45,623 nt of DNA from Acidobacteriota bacterium (lineage in GTDB: Bacteria > Acidobacteriota > Vicinamibacteria > Vicinamibacterales > UBA8438). Positions 24,241 through 32,362 of the stretch are shown one piece after another; the stretch's first letter is position 1, and each line of letters starts with the position of its first letter. Position numbers and translations under genes: made by a program. The notes beneath the pieces were generated by a model that saw nothing but the letters and a program-made list of their open reading frames with translations, was not told where the DNA came from and did no database searches. The stretch is taken from positions 1-45,623 of the forward strand of contig WTFV01000246.1 in the NCBI GenBank assembly GCA_011523845.1, given 5' to 3'.

Positions 24241-26706
24241 GTGTTCGCGATATTCCGACGTTTGTCCGTATCGGCGGCGGTCATCGCGCTGGCCGCCCTG
24301 TTCGTCGCGCCGGCCGCCGCGCACGCTGCCGCCGGCCAGGCGCCCGAGTCCGCCGCGGAAGCGTCCGCGGCGCACGCCGCCGGGAGCGCCGAGTACCGGG
24401 CGGTCGTGGACCGCTACTGTACCGCCTGCCACAACGACCGCCTGCGGACGGCCGGGCTGACGCTCGAATCGCTCGACATGGTGCACGTGGGCGAGGGCGC
24501 GGAGACGTGGGAGAAGGTCATTCGCAAGCTCCGCGCCCGCGAGATGCCGCCGCCGCGGCGCCCGCGCCCCGACGACGCGACGTACGTGGCGTTCGTCGAG
24601 TGGATCGAGGCCGGGCTGGACCGCGACGCCGCCGCCGACCTGAACCCGGGCACGGAGACGGTGCACCGGCTGAACCGCACCGAGTACACCAACGCCATCC
24701 GGGACCTGCTGGCCCTGGAGATCGACGGCCGCGAGTTGCTGCCGGCCGACGACCTCAGCTACGGCTTCGACAACATCGCCGACGTCCTGTCGCTGTCGCC
24801 GGCCCTGCTCGAGCGCTACATGCTCGCGGCGGGCAAGATCGCCGAGACGGCGGTCGGCGACCCGTCCATCCGGTCGACCACCGCGGTCTACACGACGTCG
24901 CCGGTGCTGATGCAGCATGCGCGGATGAGCGAGCTGCACCCGTTCGGCAGCCGCGGCGGGTTCGCGACCCGGCACTACTTCCCGGTCGACGGGGAGTACG
25001 AGGTCAGGGTCACGCTGGAGCGGACGCACGGCGACGCCATCAAGGGGCTGCAGCGCCGCAACACGTTGGAGGTGCGGCTCGACCGCGCCCGCGTCGCGCG
25101 CTTCGAGATCGGCGCCGACGGGCAGCGCGAGGCGTGGAGCGCGGTCTTCAACCTGACGCCCTACGAGCGCAACGCCGACTCGGACCTGCGCTTCCGGATG
25201 CCGGTGCAGGCCGGCATGCGCGAGGTGGCGCTGTCGTTTCTCCGCCGCAGCGCGTTGCCGGAGGGCGTTCTCGAGCCCGTGAGCGCGGCCGAGACGTACC
25301 ACTACGCGGGGAATCGCGACGCGCCGATGGCGGTCTGGGTCGTCGAGATCGAAGGGCCGTTCAACGGCGCCGCGGCGTCGGTGGACGCCGTCACGCCGAG
25401 CCGCGAGCGGATCTTCACCTGCGTGCCGGAGAGCCCGGCCGTCGAGCCGGCCTGCGCCGAGGAGATCCTGGGCACGCTCGCCCGGCGTGCGTTCCGGCGT
25501 CCCGTCACCGGCGATGACGTCGCCGCTCTCATGTCGTTCTACGACGTGGGATACGCGAAGGGCGGCTTCGAGTCGGGCATCGAGTTCGCGTTGCGCGCCA
25601 TTCTGGTCGACCCGGAGTTCCTGTTCCGCATCGAGCAGGATCCGGCCGCTGCCGCGCCCGGTGAGCCCTACCGCATCTCCGACCTGGAGCTGGCTTCCCG
25701 CCTGTCGTTCTTCCTCTGGAGCAGCATTCCGGACGACGAGCTGCTCGACGTGGCGGCCCGCGGGGCGCTCCGGGAGGAGGGGGTGCTGGAGGCGCAGGTG
25801 AAGCGGATGCTGCTCGATCCAAAGGCCGACGCCCTGGTCGACAACTTCGCCGGCCAGTGGCTGTTCCTGCGGAACATGCGCTCGGTCAAGCCGGACCCGG
25901 TGGCGTTCCCCGAGTTCGACGGCAATCTGCGCGAGGCGTTCACCCGCGAGACCGAGCTCTGGTTCGAGAGCCAGATCAAGGAGGACCGCAGCGTCATCGA
26001 GGTGCTGACCTCCGACTACACCTTCGCCAACGAGCGGCTGGCGAAGCACTACGGCATCCCCGACGTCGAGGGAAACCACTTCCGCCGGGTGAATCTGCCG
26101 GACGAGCGGCGCCGCGGCATCCTGGGGCAGGGCAGCGTGCTGACCGCGACTTCCTATGCCAACCGGACCTCGCCGGTGAAGCGCGGCGTCTGGGTGCTGG
26201 AGAACCTGCTCGGGGCGCCGCCTCCCCCGCCGCCGGCCGACGTGCCGGGGCTCGAGGATTCGGACTCGGTGGCCGATCCGTCGGATCCCGAGAGCCGCCC
26301 GCGCTCGGTCCGTGAGCGGATGGAGCGGCACCGGACCGACCCGGTCTGCGCGAGCTGTCACGTGCGCATGGACCCGCTCGGCTTCGCGCTCGAAGGCTTC
26401 GACGCCATCGGCGGCTACCGCGAGCTGCCGGTGGAGCAGACCTCGGGCACGCTCCCCAGCGGCCGCGAGCTGACCGGGCCGGCCAGCGTGCGCGACATGC
26501 TGCTGGCCAACCGCGAGGAATTCGTCGGCACCGTTACCGAAAAGCTGCTGACTTACGGGCTCGGCCGCGGGGTGGAGTACTACGACCACCCGTGGATCCG
26601 GCGCATCGTGCGGCAGGCCGAGGCGGACGACTACCGCTGGTCGTCTCTGATCCTCGGCATCGTCGAGAGCACGCCGTTTCAGATGAGGAAGGCGCGAGAG
26701 CAATGA
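24241..26706 (+). CDS. Exported DUF1592-family multidomain cytochrome c (cluster 2)
   Basis: 821 residues from GTG 24241, which has GTGAGG about 6-8 bases upstream; GTG 24229 is an alternative. A signal peptide with basic n-region ends near AAAHAA. Domains in order: heme site YCTACHN (C60, C63, H64), DUF1587 (LNRTEYTNAIRDLLALE), a beta-rich insert (HYFPVDGEYEVRVTL), DUF1595 (ARRAFRRPVTGDDVAALM), DUF1592 (LASRLSFFLWSSIPDDEL), DUF1588 with CASCH (C703-H707), and DUF1585 (GTVTEKLLTYGLGRGVEYYD). It is probably a diheme electron-transfer or scaffold protein outside the cytoplasm. Its stop overlaps the DUF1552 start (ATGA), so the two are coupled. Confidence 0.93.
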   Translation: MFAIFRRLSVSAAVIALAALFVAPAAAHAAAGQAPESAAEASAAHAAGSAEYRAVVDRYCTACHNDRLRTAGLTLESLDMVHVGEGAETWEKVIRKLRAREMPPPRRPRPDDATYVAFVEWIEAGLDRDAAADLNPGTETVHRLNRTEYTNAIRDLLALEIDGRELLPADDLSYGFDNIADVLSLSPALLERYMLAAGKIAETAVGDPSIRSTTAVYTTSPVLMQHARMSELHPFGSRGGFATRHYFPVDGEYEVRVTLERTHGDAIKGLQRRNTLEVRLDRARVARFEIGADGQREAWSAVFNLTPYERNADSDLRFRMPVQAGMREVALSFLRRSALPEGVLEPVSAAETYHYAGNRDAPMAVWVVEIEGPFNGAAASVDAVTPSRERIFTCVPESPAVEPACAEEILGTLARRAFRRPVTGDDVAALMSFYDVGYAKGGFESGIEFALRAILVDPEFLFRIEQDPAAAAPGEPYRISDLELASRLSFFLWSSIPDDELLDVAARGALREEGVLEAQVKRMLLDPKADALVDNFAGQWLFLRNMRSVKPDPVAFPEFDGNLREAFTRETELWFESQIKEDRSVIEVLTSDYTFANERLAKHYGIPDVEGNHFRRVNLPDERRRGILGQGSVLTATSYANRTSPVKRGVWVLENLLGAPPPPPPADVPGLEDSDSVADPSDPESRPRSVRERMERHRTDPVCASCHVRMDPLGFALEGFDAIGGYRELPVEQTSGTLPSGRELTGPASVRDMLLANREEFVGTVTEKLLTYGLGRGVEYYDHPWIRRIVRQAEADDYRWSSLILGIVESTPFQMRKAREQ

Positions 26707-28061
26707 TCATCACCAAGACGCATCTGCCACGACGGACGTTCCTGCGCGGCGTCGGCGCGACGTTGGCGCTGCCCCTGCTCGACGGCATGGTCCCGGCGTT
26801 CACGCCGCTGCGGCTGTCCGCCGCCGCGCCGGTCAAGCGGCTCGGGGTGGTCTACGTGCCGAACGGCATCGTGATGGAGCAGTGGACGCCCGACGCAACC
26901 GGGACGAAGTTCGACATCAAGCCCGTGATGCAGTCGCTCTCGCCGTATCGGGAGCGCCTGACCGTGCTGAGCGGCCTCGCCAACAAGCACGGCGACGCGC
27001 TGCCGGGCGAGGGGGCGGGCGACCACGCCCGGGCGGCCGGCGCGTTCCTGACCGGTGTCCATCCGAAGAAGACGGCCGGCGCCGACATCCGCGCCGGCAT
27101 CTCGATGGACCAGATCGCGGCGCGGGTGCTGGAGAAGGAGACCCAGCTCGCCTCCCTGGAGCTGTCGCTCGATTCGAAGGAGCCGCTCGGCGCCTGCGAC
27201 CCCGGCTATAGTTGCGTCTACGCCAACACGCTGAACTGGCTGGGCGACACGACGCCGCTGCCGATGGAGAACAACCCGCGGGTGGTCTTCGAGCGGCTGT
27301 TCGGGGGCAGCGGCACCACGGACGCGGCGGCGCGGCTGGCGCGGATGGAGGAGGACGGCACCATTCTCGACGCCGTCGCCGACAAGCTCGCGCGCCTGCG
27401 CAGCTCGCTCGGCGCGCGGGACCGCGGGAAGCTCGACGAGTACACGGAGGCGATCCGCGACGTCGAGCGCCGCATCCGGATGGCCGAGCAGCAGGGGCTG
27501 ACCGACCTGTCGGTGGCCATGGAGCAGCCGGCCGGCATCCCCGGCACCTTCGGCGAGCACGCGAAGCTGATGTACGACCTGCAGGTGCTGGCCTACCAGG
27601 CCGACCTGACGCGGATCATCACCTTCATGGTGGCCCACGAGACGAGCAACCGGGCGTATCCGGAGATCGACGTTTCGGATGCCCACCACCCGCTGTCGCA
27701 CCACGGCGGCGACCAGGAGAAGGTCCAGAAGCTGATCCGGGTGAACACCTACCACGCCGAGCTGTTCTCGTACTACCTGGGCCGGCTGGATGCCACGGAG
27801 GACGGCGACGGCTCGCTGCTCGACCACGCCATGTTGATGTACGGCGCCGGGATGAGCAACGGCAACACCCATAACCACCACAAGCTGCCGATGGTGTTGG
27901 CGGGCGGCGGTTCCGGGACGCTCAAGGGCGGGCGGCACTTCAGCTACGACGACGATCCGCCCGTGACGAACCTGTTCATGAGCGTGCTCGGCAAGCTGGG
28001 CGTGCATCCGGAGTCGATCGGCGACAGCACCGGGGAATTGAAGGAGCTGTCGGGCGTCTAG
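26703..28061 (+). CDS. DUF1552 protein with Tat signal (cluster 2)
   Basis: 452 residues, ATG 26703 overlapping the preceding TGA by 4 bases. Tat signal PRRTFLRGVGATLALPLLDG at the N-terminus. It is closely similar along its length to the protein at 8393-9748: VYVPNGIVMEQW, LSGLANK, GDHARAAGAFLTGV, ACDPGYSCVYANT, ENNPRVVFERLFGG, RDVERRIRMAEQQ and LPMVLAGGGSGTLKGGRHF. Translational coupling to DUF1592 supports a 1:1 complex or matched export. The reaction is unknown. The TAG stop falls at the head of an AGGAGTCTGCGCCG repeat, and the ankyrin gene follows after 40 bp. Confidence 0.93.
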   Translation: MIITKTHLPRRTFLRGVGATLALPLLDGMVPAFTPLRLSAAAPVKRLGVVYVPNGIVMEQWTPDATGTKFDIKPVMQSLSPYRERLTVLSGLANKHGDALPGEGAGDHARAAGAFLTGVHPKKTAGADIRAGISMDQIAARVLEKETQLASLELSLDSKEPLGACDPGYSCVYANTLNWLGDTTPLPMENNPRVVFERLFGGSGTTDAAARLARMEEDGTILDAVADKLARLRSSLGARDRGKLDEYTEAIRDVERRIRMAEQQGLTDLSVAMEQPAGIPGTFGEHAKLMYDLQVLAYQADLTRIITFMVAHETSNRAYPEIDVSDAHHPLSHHGGDQEKVQKLIRVNTYHAELFSYYLGRLDATEDGDGSLLDHAMLMYGAGMSNGNTHNHHKLPMVLAGGGSGTLKGGRHFSYDDDPPVTNLFMSVLGKLGVHPESIGDSTGELKELSGV

Positions 28062-28093
28062 GAGTCTGCGCCGCCGAACGCAGCGAACGGAGA
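28061..28093. repeat. Palindromic dispersed repeat, short copy
   Basis: AGGAGTCTGCGCCGCCGAAC followed by GCAGCGAACGG fills most of the 40-bp gap between DUF1552 and the ankyrin gene. It matches the heads of the copies at 17701 and 43371. It may also provide part of the ankyrin ribosome-binding region (CGGAGACAG). Confidence 0.55.
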
Positions 28094-28101
28094 CAGATCT
28101 G

Positions 28102-29520
28102 ATGCGCAGCACGGTCCGGGCCGGATTCCTAGTTGCCCTTCTCCTGCTCGCAGCCTCCGCCGCGCCGGTGCTGGCCGCGGCCGCCGACGATGGCCTCCGC
28201 GTCGTCGAGGCGGCCGAACGCCAGGATTGGGATGTGGTGCGCGCGCTGGTCGACTCGGGCGCCGACGTCACGGCGACCCAGCCCGACGGCGCCACCGCGC
28301 TGCACTGGGCTGCCCACTGGAACGACGCGGAGACGGCCGGCCGATTGATCGCGGCCGGCGCCGACGTCGACGCGGTCAACGATCTCGGCGTTCCACCCCT
28401 CTGGATTGCGCTCGACAGCGCGAACGTCGACGTGGCGCTCCGGCTCATCGAGGCCGGCGCCGACCCGAACACGCGACTCCCCACCGGCGAGACGATGCTG
28501 ATGACGGCGGCGCAGCACGGGCTGGGGACCATTGTCGCGCGGTTGCTGGAGCGCGGCGCCGACGCGCGGCTCGCCGAGCACGAGCGGGGCCAGACCGCGC
28601 TGATGTGGGCAGCCGCGGGAGGCCATACCGACGTGGCGCGCCGGCTGCTGGAGTCCGGCGGCGGCGTGCGGGCTCGTACGACCGGCCGGTTTACCGCTCT
28701 CATGTTCGCGGCGCGCGCCGGCGACCTCGAGACCGTGCAGCTCCTTCTCGAAGCCGGCGCCGACCTGGAGGCGCGGGCCATCGACGGCAGCACGCCGCTA
28801 CTCGTCGCCAGCCGCAGCACGGACGCGCTGGCCGGCATCGACTGGCGGATCATCCCGTACGCCAGCGGTCACGAGGAGACGGCGCTCTATCTCATCGAGC
28901 GGGGGGCGGAGGTCAGCGCCGCCGACCGGCTCGGCCGCACCGCGCTGCACGCGGCGGTGGAGACGAACCGGCCGCGGCTCGCGACGGCGCTGATCGAAGC
29001 GGGCGCCGACATCGACGCGCGGTTCACGAACCCCGTCGCGGCCCTGCGGGGCGACTACATCTCCCGCAGGCCGTTCAAGGGAGCCACCCCGTTCTGGCTC
29101 GCCGCCCGCGCCGCCAACCTGGAGATGATGCAGGTCCTGCTCGACGCCGGGGCCGATCCGTTGCTCCCCAACGCCTTCGGCACGACGCCCCTGATGGTCG
29201 CGTCCGGGCTCGGCGAGAACGACGCACGCCGCCCCGCGGATCATCGGGTCGTCGAGACGGTGTCCCTGCTCATCGAGCTGGGCGCCGACGTCACCGCCGC
29301 GACGCCGGCCGGCAGCACCGCCCTGCACGGGGCGGCCGCCATGTGGGAAGACGGGGTCATCCAGCTCCTCGTCGACCAGGGCGCCGACGTCAACGCGGAG
29401 GACAACCGCGGCCGTACCCCGCTCTACCTGGTCGAGTACGGCAACGCCAACGCGCCCTCCGAGAGCACCGCGGAGCTGCTGCGCGCCCTCGGAGCGCGGG
29501 AGCCTGTGGTCGAGCAGTAG
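28102..29520 (+). CDS. Exported ankyrin-repeat protein (cluster 2)
   Basis: 472 residues; ATG 28102 with CGGAGA about 8 bases upstream. A signal peptide (MRSTVRAGFLVALLLLAASA, cleaved near VLAAAA) precedes an almost continuous ankyrin array of about eleven repeats, such as DGATALHWAAHWNDAETAGR, GQTALMWAAAGGHTDVARRL, RFTALMFAARAGDLETVQLL and GSTALHGAAAMWEDGVIQLL. A repeat insertion (TNPVAALRGDYISRRPFKGA) occurs near residue 315, as in the other two ankyrin proteins of the window. It is the third gene of the operon and the presumed periplasmic protein-binding partner of DUF1592/DUF1552. Confidence 0.9.
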   Translation: MRSTVRAGFLVALLLLAASAAPVLAAAADDGLRVVEAAERQDWDVVRALVDSGADVTATQPDGATALHWAAHWNDAETAGRLIAAGADVDAVNDLGVPPLWIALDSANVDVALRLIEAGADPNTRLPTGETMLMTAAQHGLGTIVARLLERGADARLAEHERGQTALMWAAAGGHTDVARRLLESGGGVRARTTGRFTALMFAARAGDLETVQLLLEAGADLEARAIDGSTPLLVASRSTDALAGIDWRIIPYASGHEETALYLIERGAEVSAADRLGRTALHAAVETNRPRLATALIEAGADIDARFTNPVAALRGDYISRRPFKGATPFWLAARAANLEMMQVLLDAGADPLLPNAFGTTPLMVASGLGENDARRPADHRVVETVSLLIELGADVTAATPAGSTALHGAAAMWEDGVIQLLVDQGADVNAEDNRGRTPLYLVEYGNANAPSESTAELLRALGAREPVVEQ

Positions 29521-29532
29521 CGGTCTAGCGGT

Positions 29533-29940
29533 CTATGGCACGGCGGTAGTTGCTTCCGGCGCGTGCCCGGGGCGCGGGCGAGCCAGAAACGCGAGCCTGT
29601 CGTTCACATCGAGCGTACCGCCGCCGTCCATCGTGATTCCCATGACCCGGTAGCCGAGGCTTGCAGCTTCCGCAAGCTCCCGCTCCCGCGTCGAAAGGCG
29701 GGTCGTCGCCAGCACCAGATACTCGAGCAGCGCAGCCTCCGTGTCGGCGTCGCGCTCAAGGACCGCCAGGGCTTGTTCCCCCCACGGCGCGTGGACGAGT
29801 CCGCGATAGCCGACGCCCTCCGCGGCCGCGGAGGTGAGCCCTGAGCAAGCTTCTCTTCCATCGTCGTCGGATCCTTCAGGTTCACGGCCGGAGGGAGCGA
29901 ACGCTCTATCCCGGCCGGTGGCATGCCGCCATGATGTCAT
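29533..29940 (-). pseudogene. Hypothetical protein, probably frameshifted
   Basis: The frame from 29940 to 29533 (135 codons) becomes protein-like only after about 29843: LTSAAAEGVGYRGLVHAPWGEQALAVLERDADT, then EYLVLATTRLSTRERELAEAASLGYRVMGITMDGG. That is two copies of an ELxEAAxxGYR repeat seen in hypothetical proteins, as in DUF4177-like domains. Just upstream, the natural first half (DPTTMEEKLAQ) lies in the neighbouring frame starting near 29924. One lost base in the GGG run near 29842 would explain this. The N-terminus and start are therefore uncertain. The gene is convergent with the ankyrin gene (13-bp gap) and divergent from VapBC. Confidence 0.42.
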
Positions 29941-29942
29941 GG
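29929..29942. promoter_or_regulatory. Palindrome upstream of vapB, possible operator
   Basis: CCATGATGTCATGG is a perfect 6-2-6 palindrome lying about 50 bases before the vapB start. Antitoxins of this type usually bind palindromes at their own promoter, so it is a plausible autoregulatory site. A possible -10, TAGACT, lies just after it (29946-29951). Confidence 0.45.
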
Positions 29943-29991
29943 TGCTAGACTGGTTGGTGCTCGCCACAACGAATTGAGGGGGGGCAGGCAG

Positions 29992-30276
29992 ATGAGACGC
30001 ACACAGATTCAACTCGACGACGCCACCTACGAAGCGGTTCGACGACGGGCCTACGAACGGGGCCGCTCGATGGCGTCGGTGGTCCGCGAGACGCTGTCCG
30101 AGGCTTTCGGAACGGCCAGCCCGGCGCAGGAGCCGCAGAGGACCATCGAGGACTTCACCTTCGTCGGCATGGGTGTCGATCCGCAGCCGCCCGAGGACCT
30201 GCCGGTGTCGGTCGATCACGACAAGTGGCTTGCCGAGGCCATAGCCAGTCGCGGGGATGAGTCTGACGAGACATGA
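29992..30276 (+). CDS. vapB: Ribbon-helix-helix antitoxin
   Basis: 94 residues; ATG 29992 preceded by a G-rich SD (GAGGGGGG...CAGG). The N-terminus RRTQIQLDDATYEAVRRRAYERGRSMASVVRETL (residues 2-35) is a CopG/Arc-type ribbon-helix-helix: a short DNA-contacting strand and two helices. The acidic, flexible C-terminus (DFTFVGMGVDPQPPEDLPVSVDHDKW) is the expected toxin-wrapping part. Its TGA overlaps the ATG of the PIN toxin gene by 4 bases, the standard VapBC layout. It probably neutralises the toxin and represses the operon through the palindrome upstream. Confidence 0.88.
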   Translation: MRRTQIQLDDATYEAVRRRAYERGRSMASVVRETLSEAFGTASPAQEPQRTIEDFTFVGMGVDPQPPEDLPVSVDHDKWLAEAIASRGDESDET

Positions 30277-30665
30277 TCTTCATCGATACGTCGGCGGTAT
30301 TCGCACTGGCGAGCGCTCGCGATCTGAACCATCACGGCGCGCGACGAAGGTTCGACGCGCTGCTCCGGACCCGGCGCCAGATCCTGACCCACAGCTACGT
30401 GCTCTCCGAATCGATGGCGCTACTGCAACATCGCCTCGGCCGGGAAGCGGCGCTCGCCTTTGCGTCCGAGGCGCGGGCGTTCGAGGTCGAGTGGGTGGAC
30501 GAGTCGCTGCACGCCTCGGCCGTTGCTGCGCTTCGCGGCGCGCCACGGAGTGTCAGTCTCGTCGATCAGATGAGCTTTCTCGTGATGCGCCGGCGTCGAA
30601 TCGACGAAGCATTCGCGTTCGACCGCCACTTCGCGGCGGTCGGCTTTCGCCTGTACGACGCGTGA
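30273..30665 (+). CDS. vapC: PIN-domain ribonuclease toxin
   Basis: 130 residues with the PIN acidic quartet visible: D5 (MIFIDTSAVFAL), E46 (SYVLSESM), D98 (SLVDQMSF) and D117 (AFDRHFAAVGF). These hold Mg2+/Mn2+ for cleaving RNA, commonly tRNA or rRNA in VapC toxins. Full length and apparently intact. It is translationally coupled to vapB (ATGA overlap). The stop at 30663-30665 is 12 bp from the convergent two-gene operon of unknown function. Confidence 0.9.
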   Translation: MIFIDTSAVFALASARDLNHHGARRRFDALLRTRRQILTHSYVLSESMALLQHRLGREAALAFASEARAFEVEWVDESLHASAVAALRGAPRSVSLVDQMSFLVMRRRRIDEAFAFDRHFAAVGFRLYDA

Positions 30666-30677
30666 TGGTCAAGCCGG

Positions 30678-31940
30678 TCAGTCGGCAGATCCCCACTGCC
30701 TGCCTCCCTCGGCCACGCGCTGCGTTGCGATGCCCCGCCGCGTTTCCGGGTAGCCAGTGCGAGACCTCGGCTTTCCCAACGAGATGCCCGACACCTTCGT
30801 CTGCTGGTCGACCAGGTAGTCGTGGTTGAACGACAGCACCTCGAGGTGGTCGTCGTGTATCACGTGCAGGTGGTTCTCGTAGTGTCGGGAACGTGGAAAG
30901 ACTCTCCAGGATACCGGTTCGCCGCACACGTCGACGATCGTCTCGTCGCTGCAAATGACGATCAGACCGGAGTCCAGCTCGACGACGGTGCCGAACAGCG
31001 CGACTTTCGCGGATACGACTGCTTCGCCCTGACGGTCGAGCTGCAGGACACCGAGTCGCCTGAGGGGACTCCTTTCGTTCCAGGGTTCGTACTTTGCCAC
31101 CCGTATCGAACCGTTGGCCGCCTGACAGATCTTGTCCTGGGCCGCCCAGGAGTACCCGCCGTCGGGATCTTCGAAGCCGGCAAATATCTCGCTGTCCGGG
31201 ATCACGCGATAGAGAGTCCTGCGCCACTCCTCGCGTTCTGCCCATTCGGCTCGTTCCCTGCGCTTCCGGTAGGACGCCAGGACACCGGCTCCCGTGGACG
31301 AGGAACCGTAGATGCTGTGGAAAGCCCATTGGCACTCGCTGCAATGCTGGCTTGCAACCCGCTCGGTCCGGGAACCATCCCGGAAACCGTCGAGGTCGTA
31401 CTGCCACAGGCCTTCCTCACCGGCGGCCAGAGCCAAGGAACGGTAGGACGCGCGCACGGCCGATACGGGCATCTCGGAGAGCCGTGCGATGCTCGTGCTG
31501 ACGGGGTATTTCGTTGAGCCTCCGCAGTTCGCTGCGAATACTCCGGCTCTCGACGAGACGTACAGTCGGCGATTGTAGATTTCAGAATCCGCGTGGGGGA
31601 ATGGAAACAGATTGTCCTGTCGCCCCAGTGCCGTCCGATCGATTTCCTGCCGGCTCGGTTCGAGCGGCATTTGCGAGAGGTCGTGGAATCGATGGCTGAT
31701 GATTCTCTGGATTTCCGCATCCCGGAAAATCCCGGTCGACGCTACTTCGTAGAGGAAGTCACTGCGCTGAAAGGCGCTCCGCGCCGCCAGCTTCAGGTCA
31801 TCGCGGACCCGCAATTTGCCGATCAACGCGTCCCAGTCCAGAGTCAGGATATCGCCCTCCATCCCGAACAGATGGAGTCTGCCGCGGTGAATCTGGGAGT
31901 CCCAGTACCGGCCTGGAATGGTCAACTTCAGAGGCGGCAC
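30678..31940 (-). CDS. Unknown 420-residue protein, second gene of a two-gene operon
   Basis: The start is GTG 31940, with GAGGG about 7 bases upstream, overlapping the end of the preceding gene by 13 bases. No signal peptide or membrane span. I do not recognise a named domain. Landmarks are IPGRYWDSQIHRGRLHLFG, FPFPHADSEIYNRRLYVSS, KYPVSTSIARLSEMPVSAV, GEEGLWQYDLDG, GGYSWAAQDKICQAANGS, WRVFPRSRHYENHLHVIHDD and LSFNHDYLVDQQ. The strand-rich pattern with recurring small blades suggests a beta-propeller-like sensor. Base composition is visibly less GC-rich than the flanking genes, suggesting acquisition by transfer. An N-terminal extension to 32219 is out of frame with the true upstream gene and is discarded. 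Confidence 0.72.
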   Translation of the reverse strand: MPPLKLTIPGRYWDSQIHRGRLHLFGMEGDILTLDWDALIGKLRVRDDLKLAARSAFQRSDFLYEVASTGIFRDAEIQRIISHRFHDLSQMPLEPSRQEIDRTALGRQDNLFPFPHADSEIYNRRLYVSSRAGVFAANCGGSTKYPVSTSIARLSEMPVSAVRASYRSLALAAGEEGLWQYDLDGFRDGSRTERVASQHCSECQWAFHSIYGSSSTGAGVLASYRKRRERAEWAEREEWRRTLYRVIPDSEIFAGFEDPDGGYSWAAQDKICQAANGSIRVAKYEPWNERSPLRRLGVLQLDRQGEAVVSAKVALFGTVVELDSGLIVICSDETIVDVCGEPVSWRVFPRSRHYENHLHVIHDDHLEVLSFNHDYLVDQQTKVSGISLGKPRSRTGYPETRRGIATQRVAEGGRQWGSAD

Positions 31941-32302
31941 GGCTGCCCTCGGGTGAGTTTGCGAACCGTCGCACGAGCCAACAAACCCTCGCGCATCCAG
32001 TCGGCGAGAACAGATTCGGTCGGAATGTCCCGGTGATTCCGACGGTGGTCGGCGGGATAGCCATGCCAGACGTTCTGCTCGCCGGTGAACTTCGCCACGA
32101 AGACCCTGGACTGGTGATCCCTGGCCACCCCCAGGTAGTCGGGTACGCCGGCCGACAGATGAAGACCCCAGCCGACTGGTCCGACGAGCCAGTTGCTGGC
32201 GCGGGCACCATCGAAGCACCGAATCTCATCCTGGCGAGATACTCGCCACTGGGACTTGCCTGATGTTCCGTCCCTGCGCACAGGGTTCATCTTGTAGATC
32301 AC
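31928..32302 (-). CDS. Unknown 124-residue protein, first gene of a two-gene operon
   Basis: Starts at GTG 32302 or ATG 32290; neither has a strong SD. The sequence is compact and non-repetitive: KMNPVRRDGTSGKSQWRVSR, QDEIRCFDGARASNWLVGPV, GWGLHLSAGV, YLGVARDHQSRVFVAKFTG, WHGYPADHRRNHRDIP and a C-terminal helix (VLADWMREGLLARATVRKL) ending TRGQPCRL. WHGYPAD...DIP...VL-x-x-W looks like a conserved core that could bind a ligand or nucleic acid. I know no function for it. It overlaps the 420-residue gene, so the pair is made together. It lies just past the C-terminus of the PQQ dehydrogenase (60-bp gap) and next to VapBC. Confidence 0.7.
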   Translation of the reverse strand: MIYKMNPVRRDGTSGKSQWRVSRQDEIRCFDGARASNWLVGPVGWGLHLSAGVPDYLGVARDHQSRVFVAKFTGEQNVWHGYPADHRRNHRDIPTESVLADWMREGLLARATVRKLTRGQPCRL

Positions 32303-32362
32303 GACAGGTTGTCGCGAGTCGAGGCGGACGAAGTCGCGCTTGGGTTCATGAGCCGCGTACTC

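Noticed and set aside
24053..26703. Very long open frame antisense to the DUF1592 gene
   Set aside because: High GC keeps the opposite strand open; the translation is His/Arg/Val-rich without domains, while the sense frame is a full DUF1592 protein.
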